Part shown: piece after piece, positions 53,201 through 62,850 of the stretch
Numbering within the stretch: the first letter of the stretch is position 1
Layout of the letters: each line of letters starts with the position of its first letter
Assembly: GCA_001600695.1 (NCBI GenBank)
Contig: BCKQ01000017.1
Coordinates: forward strand, 124,001 to 188,000
Source of the DNA: Ascoidea asiatica
Taxonomy: Eukaryota; Ascomycota; Saccharomycetes; Ascoideales; Ascoideaceae
Length of the DNA stretch: 64,000 nucleotides
Direction of reading: 5' to 3'
The notes under the pieces: generated by a model
Databases searched by the model: none
What the model saw: the letters and a program-made list of their open reading frames with translations, nothing else
What the model was told of the DNA's origin: nothing
Made by a program: the position numbers and the translations under genes

Positions 53201-53745
53201 AATTGAGATGAGGATCGTTTTAAACTTTGAGATGTTTTGGAAATTGTATTTGTAGAATTCAAAGTTTCATTTGATTTATCATTAGAATTGCCTGGAGGAT
53301 TTGTTTTGTCTTGATTGAAATTATTATCTGTTTTTAATCTAAATTTTTGGAAAATACTGGGTAGAATCTTTTGTTTCTGGTTTAAGTCTTTTTCAGTTAA
53401 ATTTTCCAGATCGATTATTTCTTTTTGGTTTATTGCAACCTGCTTTTCGAGATCTACAACTATTGGTTCTTTATATTGTCCTTGTTGATTAATCTCAGTT
53501 TCTTCTTTCGAAAAGACTGTTAAATCAATATCATCATATATGTTACCATACTTATCCACAATATCATTATCTTGTGTTAAATCAATGGTGTCAGATATTG
53601 ATTCTTTATGCGTACTAACCGGTTTTGGTTTAAAAAAGTGACTAATCGATGGTTGAGAATTGGTATTTTGTTTATTGGGAGATTTTTTCTTTTTTGTTGT
53701 AATACTTTGACTCTTTGATGGAAAATAGACACTTTTACGAACCAT
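50263..53745 (-). CDS. MSH3: DNA mismatch repair protein MSH3
   Basis: This protein has 1160 residues from ATG 53745 (S. cerevisiae Msh3 has 1018). A TTG 14 codons upstream is in frame but has no claim as a start. The N-terminus carries QPSISHFF, a PCNA-binding PIP-box. The mismatch-binding domain begins LTPLEQFYVDLKIENPDKLL and includes GYKFVFYAQDAVIAS. The lever and clamp regions follow, then the ATPase with Walker A GPNMGGKSS (about 919-927) and Walker B IILDEIGRGTGTIDG (about 1000-1014). Msh2-Msh3 recognises insertion-deletion loops. The YAQDA segment in place of the FF-E-DA form is the usual MSH3 distinction from MSH6. The gene is less repeat-laden than its neighbours. The end is convergent with TRP2, 146 bp away. 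Confidence 0.93.
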   Translation of the reverse strand: MVRKSVYFPSKSQSITTKKKKSPNKQNTNSQPSISHFFKPKPVSTHKESISDTIDLTQDNDIVDKYGNIYDDIDLTVFSKEETEINQQGQYKEPIVVDLEKQVAINQKEIIDLENLTEKDLNQKQKILPSIFQKFRLKTDNNFNQDKTNPPGNSNDKSNETLNSTNTISKTSQSLKRSSSQLESQDLKIKKFVNKKAKKSQPKLTPLEQFYVDLKIENPDKLLVVQSGYKFVFYAQDAVIASQILQIMLIPGIIEIDKINIDSKSKLAHSSIPLDRLHIHIKRLISRGLKVGVVEQTEKASIKQGSNLFKREITKVFTSATYVEDNLNEDVIFNSKKNSYIISIIEKQNPKIDDVSISLVAVQPSTGDIIYDSFHDNFLRNELESRLLFFDSNEFIIVKSSFTDITRKMLEKRFGGWNNQNIRVKDFEGYPNPLQYEDKLLSYFDENDHQNNDEEKSEELKNLISSFDSDIKTGILFSIQYLKEFKLDSIFKLFSNYKSFQSFNHMILSSQTIKNLEIFNNSTNQKEEGSLMWLLDNTTTKSGYRMLRSWILKPLINMNSIYNRINSVESLVEIFTFSDSTSKEKRNVFYLIELLISFLKKNSVDIERSIMRAHYKRSSRKEIYLLLKHFKGITNIFINNYEAKSFEKCFKNKELLHLFNEISLICKTLDIKITNYINMIDSSVALDKNIEPDEKILNFFKSQISSYTNNETDPLSTEERSHDKFMNTFSSFRNSLLEIEEEIDETDISAKDELNLVRKMLRRPTLNYSTVSKEPLLIEVMNSNTRNLPNNWLKISSTKKVSRFRTPKCIEILKRKNYLNDLLVIKNDNFFKNEFLGEIDDNYIYLNKLIEKLSMIDSLISLAITSSKLNYVKPNFIDNETEQYINIKNGRNPIIEQILEEQAYIPNDLTMSRNENRTIILTGPNMGGKSSFVKQIALIVIMAQIGCYVPADFCSLSAFSSVHIRMGAEDNLIGNQSTFMVEMIETNNILNNCDSKSLIILDEIGRGTGTIDGSSIASSVLEYFLESKDIKPLVLFITHFISISKLEEKYSKLVKNYHMGYLEDENSDKSRFPTITFLYTLKEGISKSSYGLNAAKLAWLPEDILDSAFKISKSCQKSEELIREHIWGFETRNLLASLISKEKDDINVEDSVHNLLSSKP

Positions 53746-54292
53746 TTTCACTCTTTTGCTTTCTGCATTGGATCCAAAATACTTCAAATCTGGTGTATTT
53801 CATGAACTTTTCACTTCTCTTTTTTTTGAATTATTTTAGCTTTTTCACCAAGACAGGCAAATGAAAATGTTAAGGCTATTTTCCACTTTGTGTTCCGCGA
53901 GAGAGAGAAGGACTCCCGGTAAATTAGTCTCAGTGCGTAAAGCGAACTAAATCTTTAGTAAAAGAAGCTTTATTACAGAGTTTACTGAAGAGAATTGAAA
54001 AAATTCTGAAGAACTTCCTTTTGTTGAAGGAAAATCATTATGAAGAATTGAAAGATGTAAAATAAATTAAACTAAAATATAAGATATATAACAGAAGAAA
54101 TGAAATAGGATAATGGACAAAACTTTTTTTTTATTAAAAAAAATATGCAACAATGATCAAACTTTTTGAAAAATAAAAAAAATCATATTACAAAAGATTT
54201 AAAACAGGATAACAATAAAATAAGGTATCAATAAGAAAATGGACTTCTAAAAAAAAACATAAAGCTTTATAAGTAAAATTAATACTACTGAT
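53746..54292. other. MSH3 upstream region and F-box gene 3' region
   Basis: A small GC-richer patch (about 53890-53945) with GAGAGAGAG and CTCCCGG words lies 150-200 bp upstream of MSH3. No MCB (ACGCGT) is present. The remainder is A-rich sequence near the F-box-like gene's 3' end. Confidence 0.6.
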
Positions 54293-57200
54293 TTAAATTA
54301 TTATTTCTAATTTATCACAAACGCATTTAATTTTATGACCATCAGATTTATCTACAGGAAAAAAGTCAATTCCGCCTAAGTTTAACCTTCTTAAATGTTT
54401 TAAAGAATTGAAAAATTTTTTAACATGAGAAGAAATAGAATGAACTAATAAACCAATGTTAATTGATAAATCATTTTGAGTGATTTGGTATTCTCCCATA
54501 GTTCCATGTAAAGAAAAACTAGAACATGGAAGCTCAAACATTTCTAATCCAGAATACATATTTATTGAATGTTTATGATTATGAATCAAAAGACGAGACC
54601 TTAAGATTGTTAACAAAAAAATGTAAAATGCTTTATAACTCTTAATTTTTGAAATATTGTTTTCATCCAAGTAAAACATATTAGCCATAGAGTTTACATT
54701 TGTATAAACTTTATAATTATTTGAATGAAAATCAAAATTTTGTCTGGCCATCATACAAGACGAACAATCGCAAGAATTTAAATCTTTGATAAATTGATTA
54801 GAATGATTATAATTTGTTGGATTAAAATGAAAATTTGAAATTAAAAAGGTGGACCAATTATGAAAGAAATCTGGAATCATTAAAGTTTTTAAATTGGGAG
54901 ATAAACACTCAAGAATCTTTTGAAAAATTTGTGATTTTTCAATTATTTGAGATTGTACAATATTTGTATCCAGGTTTTCATCAAACTCGATATAATTACT
55001 TAATTCTAGATAAAAATAGTTTAGATTACCGAAAAATGGAAGATATGTCAATAATACCTCATGCCAATAAAATTCATTAACAATTGAAATTTCCTTGAAT
55101 TCTTCACTTCTATTATTTAAACAAGAAGTAGATTCTTCATCTAAATGTGGATAATTAATAATTGATAATTTTTTCAAAGACTCAAAAGGCTTTTTAATAG
55201 ATTCATTTTCTTCAATATTTGCTCTTGAAAGTTTAAGTTTATTTTCAGCTTTTTTCTTTGAAAAATTGATATATAAATAATCATTTTCTTCATCTTCATT
55301 ATAATTTTCATTATAATCATCATATTGGTCCTGATAGTTTTCATTATCAAATTTTTGAGAGTATAAATTATTATAATAAGAATACCAATCATTGAAGAAT
55401 TCGATGATTGAATTTTGATTGGTTAAAATATCATTGTCTCTAAATTTAATTTCAAAATTTTGAATTGAATTCAAATTTAAAATTGAGAGTAAGTTTGCAA
55501 AATTGAAATTTTTTTCATTGTTTAAAGTTGTTATAGAAAAAGTTGATAAATTTGATAAAATTAACTTATTTTTTTCAAATAAATAAATTATTTTATTGTA
55601 ATTGTAATTATCATTGGAAATTGAATTTGGATTTAAATTTGAGTTAAAATAATTATTGAAATCTAAATTACCAGAAGATTTATTTAAAATAAAAGAAAAT
55701 AAAAGTTTTTTGAAACTCAAAAGCGTATGAATGAAATCATTAGATAAAAAAGAAGAATTTAAATATAAATGATTTAAATTTAACAAATAATTAAATCCAT
55801 TTAAATTCAAATTAAATTCTGGTCTAAAAACGGAATGAGTGTTATAAGAGAAAATAATTAATTTATTCTTATCTTTTTTAATTGAATTTTTATTAAATTT
55901 ATTTATATCATTAATGTTATTATTCAAAGCGATAAAAGAAGGTAATAGATTTATATTATTCAATAATGAAATTTGATAAGATGATAATGGTATAATATTA
56001 TTATAATAAATATTTTGATTTTTATCATTATTAAATTTATTAATATCATTAGAAAAATGATGAAAAGAATTATGAATAACTTTATTTTTATTGAAAGTTA
56101 AAAAATCACCAAATTTTTTAATATTATAATAATCATAATTTATTAGATTTAAGTTGATTAAATTATTATTTGAATGTTTAAAATAAGAATTATAGAAAAT
56201 ATTATATAAAGAATTATAAGGATTTTCAATTAAATTATATTTTGTTAAATTACATGAGTTTGTAAATATTAAAATTTTATTGATAATTTTTTTTTTTAAT
56301 AAATTTTTATTCAATTTTAAAGAATTTATGAATAAATTTAAATTTTCAAATATTAATATAGTATAGTTTGAATAAAAATGATTGCAAGAATAATTGAACT
56401 GATTTGAATTGATTATGATTATTTTGTTGTATAAAACATTTATTGATAAATTATAAAAAAAAGAATTTGATAGAGATAATTGAATTAAGTCGGATTGCAA
56501 AGGAATAAATTTAATAATTTTTAAAAGAATTGAAATTGGTAAAGAGCTGAAAGAAATTTTATTATTATTGTTTGAAGAAAATTTATTTGAAGATTTATTT
56601 GAAGAATTTTTCAAAGAATTATTTATATGTAAATTACTTGTTGTGTTTAAAGATAATGGAATTGGATACAAAGATAAATTAGAAGATGGTGATTGATATT
56701 GAGAAATCGTTGAATTTTGAGTTTTTGATTTAGATTTTAAATTGGAATTTATATTAGAATTTAAGTTGGATTTTGAGTTTGAATTTGAGTATGAATAAGA
56801 CCTTGAATATGCTTTCGATTTCGATTTTGGTGATGTTGCTGATAAATTTGTTATTACTGAAGATTGATTTAAATTTTGATTAATTGGTTGAAGAATTTTA
56901 CTAATTTTATTAAATTTAATATTTCTATTATTAATTTTATTATTTGTTTTATTATTAATACTATTGATATTAAAATTATTATTTGATATTGAATTTTTAA
57001 TTGATTGAGTGATTGAATCTACAAAATATTTTTGTTGAAAAATTTGATTTCTATCTAAAGAATTTTTTAAAGGATTCGATAGAGAACTATCAAAAGAATT
57101 TGGTAAGGAGTTTGAAAATGAGATTGAATTTAAATCATTTGAAGAAGAAAAAAAATCTAAATTAATAAAATTATAAGTGAATTTAGATATTGAATCTGAA

Positions 57201-57625
57201 TCTGAATCTGAATTTGAATTTGAATTAGAGATTAAATTTGAATAAATTGATAAATTTGAAGTTGAATTTTTATTTGATTGTTTTTTGATGACTTTTGACT
57301 GATTTTTAATTAAATTTGTTAATAGAGAAGTTTTTTTTTTCAATAAATGAGGTTTGTTTAGTTGAATATTTTGATTTTTTTCATTATTTTCATTATTTTC
57401 ATTATTCTTTTGATTTTGATTTTGATTTTGATTTTGTTGAAAATTCAGAGAACATTGATAATCTTTACTTTGGATTTTATAAGAATTTATTACAGAGTTT
57501 TTATATATTTGTTTATTAAAATGATAATAATTAGATTCTTGTAATTTATCATTTGCTTTCAGAGAATTTGGAATTGGTATTGAATTTTTATATTGAATTG
57601 AATCAGATTCAATTATTTCCGACAT
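54293..57625 (-). CDS. F-box-like, leucine-rich protein
   Basis: This protein has 1110 residues from ATG 57625. The first 350 residues are Asn/Ser-rich with Ser-Asp-Ser and Ser-Lys-Ser repeats. An F-box-like segment SLPISILLKIIKFIPLQSDL leads into LSLSNSFFYNLSINVLYNKI (about residues 355-400), fitting the LP-x-EIL-x-x-I pattern and the trailing LY-x-x-I. Leucine-rich irregular repeats follow (FNYLLNLNHLYLNSSFL, LRRLNLGGIDF). A CDCSSCMMARQNF cysteine motif lies near residue 955 and a CVCDKL end motif near the C-terminus. F-box proteins of this layout are substrate receptors of SCF ubiquitin ligases; here substrate and partner are unknown. I recall similar CxCxxC motifs in uncharacterised yeast F-box proteins, but the orthologue is not certain. 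Confidence 0.68.
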   Translation of the reverse strand: MSEIIESDSIQYKNSIPIPNSLKANDKLQESNYYHFNKQIYKNSVINSYKIQSKDYQCSLNFQQNQNQNQNQKNNENNENNEKNQNIQLNKPHLLKKKTSLLTNLIKNQSKVIKKQSNKNSTSNLSIYSNLISNSNSNSDSDSDSISKFTYNFINLDFFSSSNDLNSISFSNSLPNSFDSSLSNPLKNSLDRNQIFQQKYFVDSITQSIKNSISNNNFNINSINNKTNNKINNRNIKFNKISKILQPINQNLNQSSVITNLSATSPKSKSKAYSRSYSYSNSNSKSNLNSNINSNLKSKSKTQNSTISQYQSPSSNLSLYPIPLSLNTTSNLHINNSLKNSSNKSSNKFSSNNNNKISFSSLPISILLKIIKFIPLQSDLIQLSLSNSFFYNLSINVLYNKIIIINSNQFNYSCNHFYSNYTILIFENLNLFINSLKLNKNLLKKKIINKILIFTNSCNLTKYNLIENPYNSLYNIFYNSYFKHSNNNLINLNLINYDYYNIKKFGDFLTFNKNKVIHNSFHHFSNDINKFNNDKNQNIYYNNIIPLSSYQISLLNNINLLPSFIALNNNINDINKFNKNSIKKDKNKLIIFSYNTHSVFRPEFNLNLNGFNYLLNLNHLYLNSSFLSNDFIHTLLSFKKLLFSFILNKSSGNLDFNNYFNSNLNPNSISNDNYNYNKIIYLFEKNKLILSNLSTFSITTLNNEKNFNFANLLSILNLNSIQNFEIKFRDNDILTNQNSIIEFFNDWYSYYNNLYSQKFDNENYQDQYDDYNENYNEDEENDYLYINFSKKKAENKLKLSRANIEENESIKKPFESLKKLSIINYPHLDEESTSCLNNRSEEFKEISIVNEFYWHEVLLTYLPFFGNLNYFYLELSNYIEFDENLDTNIVQSQIIEKSQIFQKILECLSPNLKTLMIPDFFHNWSTFLISNFHFNPTNYNHSNQFIKDLNSCDCSSCMMARQNFDFHSNNYKVYTNVNSMANMFYLDENNISKIKSYKAFYIFLLTILRSRLLIHNHKHSINMYSGLEMFELPCSSFSLHGTMGEYQITQNDLSINIGLLVHSISSHVKKFFNSLKHLRRLNLGGIDFFPVDKSDGHKIKCVCDKLEIII

Positions 57626-59401
57626 TATATTTTTATTAAAAGTAAAGTAAAATAAGAATATAATAAATAAAAAATAATAAGTATTACAGCAGTAGAATTT
57701 ATCAGATTTATATAGTTAAATAATATCTTTCAAAAATATTTTAATAATTTATCAATAATTTATTTTGAGAAACCTGGGGTGTTTATATAAAGCTAGGTGT
57801 CATTCACTTAAAGGAATATTTTAAAAACTCTTAAAGAATTTTTTTAAAAAACAAAGTTATTTAAAATTTATAAAAAAATTTTTAATAAAAATATCGAATA
57901 GATATTAACAGAACATTTACAAGATATTTTCCGAATAGTGAAAAAAGAATGAAATATTAAATGAGTAAAAGAATAACTTCAATGGGGATAAAAGCAAAAT
58001 CAAAACTAAGCGACATTTGATCTTTATTTATACTTCAATCTCCATAACACAATTGCAATTGCAATTGCAATTACAAATTATCTTAACATTTTTCAACAAT
58101 TTCACCAGAGTTTAAACATCGATTTAAAACAAATGGAAAAAACTAGAAAAAGCTGTGAAAAAATGAATGAAAAAGTGGAAAAAAGTGGTGGACCGAGTAA
58201 AGAAACAAAAATCAACAATCTTCTTACACACACAACTCTGGCGCTGTTGTGGTGAAGAGGTTATTTGATTAGTTAATTAATTGATTAATTGATTAATTAA
58301 TGAATGTTTGGCTTTTTAACCATGGCAAAAGAGATGTGGACAATGTGGCTGTTGTGGTGATCGTGGTTACTGCAGTAACCCCAGAAATTGATGTTAATTA
58401 AACTATTTCTGGTTCTTATACATTTCAGTTGTACTGGCGTTGCTTCAGAGACGTGTTAGATTGAAAAAGTTGAGAAAACAAAAAACTAAAAACTCGCTGG
58501 AAACTGTGGGGTTGAAATAAATTCAGATAAATTTCTGGAAATTAGAATGTCTTCTGCAAACCGTTTCCGAGGAAACATCGGCTCCACGATCTTGGTTTTC
58601 GTATGGCACCCCTACCATGGCCTCTTCCCCCCTATGAAAACCTATGGTTGGCACCCCACAGTGCCACTTTAAGCATGCTGTGTGTCCCGACAACGGGACC
58701 TCGCAGAGTCTAGTTTGTTGCCAAGCCTAAATAGCTAAACACACCACGCACGCGCCACACGTTTTACGGCTATCTAATGGCTTCGGAACAACCGAAAGTT
58801 TAAATGTGTATTCACGTGTGCCGTTTGCCTTCGCTTTTAGAGTTTCCTAGTTGATTCTTTTTTATCAAATCCAAGTTTATGGTTTTATATTTGCACATGA
58901 TCTGAACTATTATTCTTTTAGTCATGTGTGTAACTTGGGAATTTCTTATGTTATTGCATAATAGTCAGGGTTTTATTTGCTTACTTTAGTATATATTGCG
59001 CGGTGAAAAAGTATTTATTGTCCTATAACTAGAGGTATTCCTATACAAATATTTGATCTTAACGCAAAACTAAAATTATTGAACACGCAGCACAAATAAT
59101 GCGTTTCATAACAATCTAAGCAAAAAAAATTTATGTTACTCATCTGACTGAAAAGCTGAAAAATGACTAAACTCAATGTATTTAACTATTTACCATACTG
59201 AATTAACTTTACTTTTGAATATTCATTTGAAAATTTCATACATTAAAATTGAGAAGATTAAATTATAATTGTAAATATATTTATTTTTTTTATTTCCATA
59301 TTCATTTTTGTTTTCAATTTTTATTTTTCTTTGTATTTTTGTCTCTTTGAATTCATTAAATTAAGTTTAATTGCTTTAATCTTTGAAAGATTTTTAAATT
59401 T
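57626..59401. other. Long divergent intergenic region between the F-box gene and GRS1
   Basis: The region holds a CAATTG-type palindromic repeat (about 58050-58075), ATTAATTG repeats (about 58268-58302), a perfect 16-bp palindrome (58365-58380) and a GC-rich island (about 58540-58830) with three short perfect hairpins. A CACGTG E-box lies at 58813-58818. No protein-coding frame is supported. The island could be a promoter element cluster or a structured ncRNA. Confidence 0.6.
58365..58380. promoter_or_regulatory. Perfect 16-bp palindrome
   Basis: GGTTACTGCAGTAACC is perfectly self-complementary, about 1.0 kb upstream of GRS1 and 0.74 kb upstream of the F-box start. A dimeric regulator site is the natural guess; nothing identifies the protein. 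Confidence 0.5.
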
Positions 59402-61489
59402 ATGAATTCTTATCTAAAATTTTCAAAAAACTTATATATTAATTATTTCAAAAATAAAAATTCAATAAATTTAGTAAATTCAATAAATTCAATTAGATTC
59501 TATTCAAGAAAAATGTCAATTTCAAAAACTACAATTCCATTTTCCAGAGAGCAATTAGAAAGTACTCTTAAAAGAAGATTTTTTATTGCTCCTTCTTTTG
59601 AATTATATGGTGGTGTTTCAGGTTTATATGATTATGGTCCACCAGGTTGTGCATTTCAAGCAAATATTATTGATATTTGGAGAAAACATTTTATTTTAGA
59701 AGATGATATGTTAGAAGTTGATTGTTCAATGTTAACTCCATATGATGTTTTAAAAACTTCTGGTCATGTTGATAAATTTTCTGATTGGATGTGTAAAGAT
59801 TTAAAAACTAATGAAATCTTTAGAGCTGATCATTTAATCGAAGAAGTTTTAGAATCAAGATTAAAAGGTGACAAAGAAGCAAGAGGTCAATCAATTAATG
59901 AGGATAATACTGAAAATGATAAAGATAAAAAAAAAAAAAAGAGAAAAAATAAAGTTAAAGAAATTAAAGCAATTAAATTAGATGATGAAACTATTGAAGA
60001 ATATAAATCAATTTTAGCAAAAATTGATGGCTATTCAGGTCCTGAATTAGGTCAATTAATGGAAAAATATAATATTTGTAATCCAACAACTGGTGATAAA
60101 TTAGATCCTCCAATTGCTTTTAATCTAATGTTTGAAACTGCAATTGGTCCTTCTGGTCAATTAAAAGCTTATTTAAGACCAGAAACTGCTCAAGGTCAAT
60201 TTTTAAATTTTAATAAATTATATGATTTTAATAATTTAAAAATGCCCTTTGCTTCTGCTTCAATTGGTAAATCTTTTAGAAATGAAATTTCTCCAAGATC
60301 TGGTTTATTAAGAGTTAGAGAATTTTTAATGGCTGAAATTGAACATTTTATTGATCCAAATGATAAATCTCATAAAAATTTTGATGAAATTAAAGATTTA
60401 AAATTATCTTTTTTACCAAGAAATATTCAACAAGAAGGTAAATCAACCCCAATTATTGATAAAATTGAAAATGCAGTTTCTTCAAAAATGGTTGATAATG
60501 AAACTTTAGGTTATTTTCTTGGTAGAATTTATTTATTTTTAATAAAAATTGGTGTGGATTCAAAAAAAATTAGATTTAGACAACATATGGCAAATGAAAT
60601 GGCTCATTATGCTGCTGATTGTTGGGATGGTGAATTATTAACTTCATATGGTTGGATTGAATGTGTTGGTTGTGCTGATAGAAGTGCTTATGATTTATCT
60701 GTACATTCTGCAAAAACTAAAGTTAATTTAGTTGTTAGAGAATCTTTACCAGAACCAATTGAAGTTGAAAAATTAGAATTAACAATTCAAAAAAAAAAAT
60801 TTGGTCCAAAATTTAGAAAAGATGGTTCAAAAGTTGAAAATTGGTTATTAGAAAGAAATGAAAAACAATTAGAATCTTTAAAAATTGAATTAGAGAAAAA
60901 TGGAAAAGTTGTTTTTAAAGTTGAAGGTATTGATTATGATATTGAACTTGATAAAAATTTTATTGATATTCAAAAAGTTACTAAAAAAGAACATATAAGA
61001 GAATATACTCCAAATGTTATTGAACCATCTTTTGGTCTTGGACGTATTATATATTCAATATTTGAACATCAATTTTGGGCAAGACCTGAAGATCCTGCAA
61101 GAGGTGTTTTATCATTTCCACCTTTAGTTGCACCAACTAAAGTTTTATTAGTACCACTTTCTAATGTTAAAGAATTTTCACCAATTATAAAAGATATTTC
61201 AAAAATTTTAAGAAAATTACAAATTCCATTTAAAATAGATGATTCATCAGCTTCAATTGGTAAAAGATATTCAAGAAATGATGAATTAGGTACACCATTT
61301 GGTATTACTATTGATTTTGAAAGTATTGAAGATAAATCAATAACTTTAAGAGATAGAGATTCAACTAAACAAGTTAGAGGATCTATTGAAAATGTTGTTA
61401 AAGCTATAAAAGATATGACATATGAAGGAATTAGTTGGAATGAAGGTACAAAAGAATTAACACCATTTGACTCAAAATCAGAAGAATAA
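59402..61489 (+). CDS. GRS1: Glycyl-tRNA synthetase
   Basis: This protein has 695 residues from ATG 59402. It is a class II synthetase that charges tRNA-Gly. Motif 1 region and YGGVSGLYDYGPPG (about 70-84) are followed by a Lys-rich insert (KKKKKRKNKVKEIKAIK, about 178-195) also found in S. cerevisiae Grs1. Next come ETAIGPSGQLKAYLRPETAQGQF, the motif 2 FRNEISPRSGLLRVREF, and ECVGCADRSAYDL. Motif 3 lies in EPSFGLGRIIYSIFEHQF, and the anticodon-binding domain begins VAPTKVLLVPLS. The first 37 residues (MNSYLKFSKNLYINYFKN and on to RFYSRK) have no acidic residue and look like a mitochondrial presequence. The second in-frame ATG at 59513 (MSISKTTIPF) matches the usual cytosolic start. One gene probably supplies both compartments. 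Confidence 0.96.
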   Translation: MNSYLKFSKNLYINYFKNKNSINLVNSINSIRFYSRKMSISKTTIPFSREQLESTLKRRFFIAPSFELYGGVSGLYDYGPPGCAFQANIIDIWRKHFILEDDMLEVDCSMLTPYDVLKTSGHVDKFSDWMCKDLKTNEIFRADHLIEEVLESRLKGDKEARGQSINEDNTENDKDKKKKKRKNKVKEIKAIKLDDETIEEYKSILAKIDGYSGPELGQLMEKYNICNPTTGDKLDPPIAFNLMFETAIGPSGQLKAYLRPETAQGQFLNFNKLYDFNNLKMPFASASIGKSFRNEISPRSGLLRVREFLMAEIEHFIDPNDKSHKNFDEIKDLKLSFLPRNIQQEGKSTPIIDKIENAVSSKMVDNETLGYFLGRIYLFLIKIGVDSKKIRFRQHMANEMAHYAADCWDGELLTSYGWIECVGCADRSAYDLSVHSAKTKVNLVVRESLPEPIEVEKLELTIQKKKFGPKFRKDGSKVENWLLERNEKQLESLKIELEKNGKVVFKVEGIDYDIELDKNFIDIQKVTKKEHIREYTPNVIEPSFGLGRIIYSIFEHQFWARPEDPARGVLSFPPLVAPTKVLLVPLSNVKEFSPIIKDISKILRKLQIPFKIDDSSASIGKRYSRNDELGTPFGITIDFESIEDKSITLRDRDSTKQVRGSIENVVKAIKDMTYEGISWNEGTKELTPFDSKSEE

Positions 61490-61617
61490 TTTTAATGATT
61501 GTTATTTATATACAGTATATGTGAAAAGCAAAAAAAAATTTATTAACAAGATATAAGAATCATTTTCTATATTTATGTATCTATATAATTGGTTATATTA
61601 CTAATTTATTAGTTTAT

Positions 61618-62850
61618 TTAGGTTTTTATTTTATTTATTTTAATTTTAGATTGAATATCAGATTCAAATTTTTTAGACATTTTTTCAAATTCAATATCTA
61701 TAATTGAAGTCGGTTTTGAAACTAGAGGTTTTATTGAATTATTATCAATTAATTTTTTAATTGAATTTAATTTATTCTGATTTATTTTAAAATTATTTTG
61801 AATATTTAAATTTGAATTATATGGTTGAAATCTTAATGGTAAAAAATATTCTAATAGAATATTCTGAAAAATTGAAAAACAATTTGAAGAAATCCAATAT
61901 AAAATTATTAAAACTGGAGCTTGAAAAGATATACAAATCATAAAAACCACTGAAGTTCTTGAAATATTTGTTATACTATCATACATTGTAAATTTTTTAT
62001 TTGATAAAGTATTTCTTAAACCTAAAATATTTTTTGAGCCTGAACCATTATTAAAAACAAATCTTGATAACCATTCAATATTTGTTAAAGAAACAAGACC
62101 TAAAACTATTGGTAAAATACAATATGGATCTGGCATTGAATAATCATTAATCCATAAAAAATTTGATTCATTCATTAAAGTTGGATCAATTAAAGAAGTT
62201 GCAGTTGAATTTGTAAAAATATTTTTCCAACCAGATATTTCTCTAATTATTAAAGATATTGTAATCCATAAAGGAAATTGAATTAAAGGTAAAATTAAAT
62301 TTTTCCAAGTTTGACATTTAAATTTTTTATAAATTAATTTTGATCTTTTTTTTTTCTCTTTTAAAGATAATAAAACTATTTGTTCATAAGATAAATTTGA
62401 ATTTATTGAGAAATTATTTATATCATTAGGATTTTTTTTAATTTTTTTATTACTTTCATACATTTTATTTAATAAATTATATTTAAAAACTGGTAACATT
62501 GAATTTATTAAAGGTTCTAATTCAATTTTTTTTTTTAATCTAATTCTATTAATTACTGAGAATGGTAAAGTTAAAAAAGTTCTTAAAGCAAAAGTTGATA
62601 AAGGTATAAATAACCACCATTGTAAACCAGATTGAATATGAAAATTTTGAAAATTTTGAGTTAAAATTGGTAAAATTTCATTGATTTCATAAAATTTATT
62701 AATTGAAGTTGTTGAAAATTTTTTATTATTTGAAATTTTTGAAAATTTTGAAAAATTATGAAAATTTGAATTTATAATTGAATTTTTTATTATTATTGAA
62801 GATATATATTTATTTACAGAGAATTTAATTGGAATTTGATTTAAAAGCAT
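61618..62850 (-). CDS. COX18: Mitochondrial inner-membrane insertase COX18
   Basis: This 410-residue member of the Oxa1/YidC family has a basic, Ser/Asn-rich presequence (about 1-50). The first core membrane segment GLQWWLFIPLSTFALRTFLTLPFSV lies near 78-102. A charged matrix hairpin with NRIRLKKKIELEPL follows, then LILPLIQFPLWITISLIIREISGW, DPYCILPIVLGLVSLTNIEW and SVVFMICISFQAPVLIILYWISSNCFS. Cox18 exports the C-terminal tail of Cox2 across the inner membrane during cytochrome oxidase assembly. The GW-W-x-LRT-x-x-x-P start resembles Cox18 rather than Oxa1. The C-terminal tail is short and basic, lacking the long Oxa1-type ribosome-binding coiled coil. Start at ATG 62850. The 3' end is 129 bp from convergent GRS1. 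Confidence 0.85.
   Translation of the reverse strand: MLLNQIPIKFSVNKYISSIIIKNSIINSNFHNFSKFSKISNNKKFSTTSINKFYEINEILPILTQNFQNFHIQSGLQWWLFIPLSTFALRTFLTLPFSVINRIRLKKKIELEPLINSMLPVFKYNLLNKMYESNKKIKKNPNDINNFSINSNLSYEQIVLLSLKEKKKRSKLIYKKFKCQTWKNLILPLIQFPLWITISLIIREISGWKNIFTNSTATSLIDPTLMNESNFLWINDYSMPDPYCILPIVLGLVSLTNIEWLSRFVFNNGSGSKNILGLRNTLSNKKFTMYDSITNISRTSVVFMICISFQAPVLIILYWISSNCFSIFQNILLEYFLPLRFQPYNSNLNIQNNFKINQNKLNSIKKLIDNNSIKPLVSKPTSIIDIEFEKMSKKFESDIQSKIKINKIKT

Noticed and set aside
53746-53787. Longer MSH3 N-terminus from an upstream TTG
   Set aside because: The ATG at 53745 gives a normal MSH3 start; the 14-codon extension has no conserved feature.
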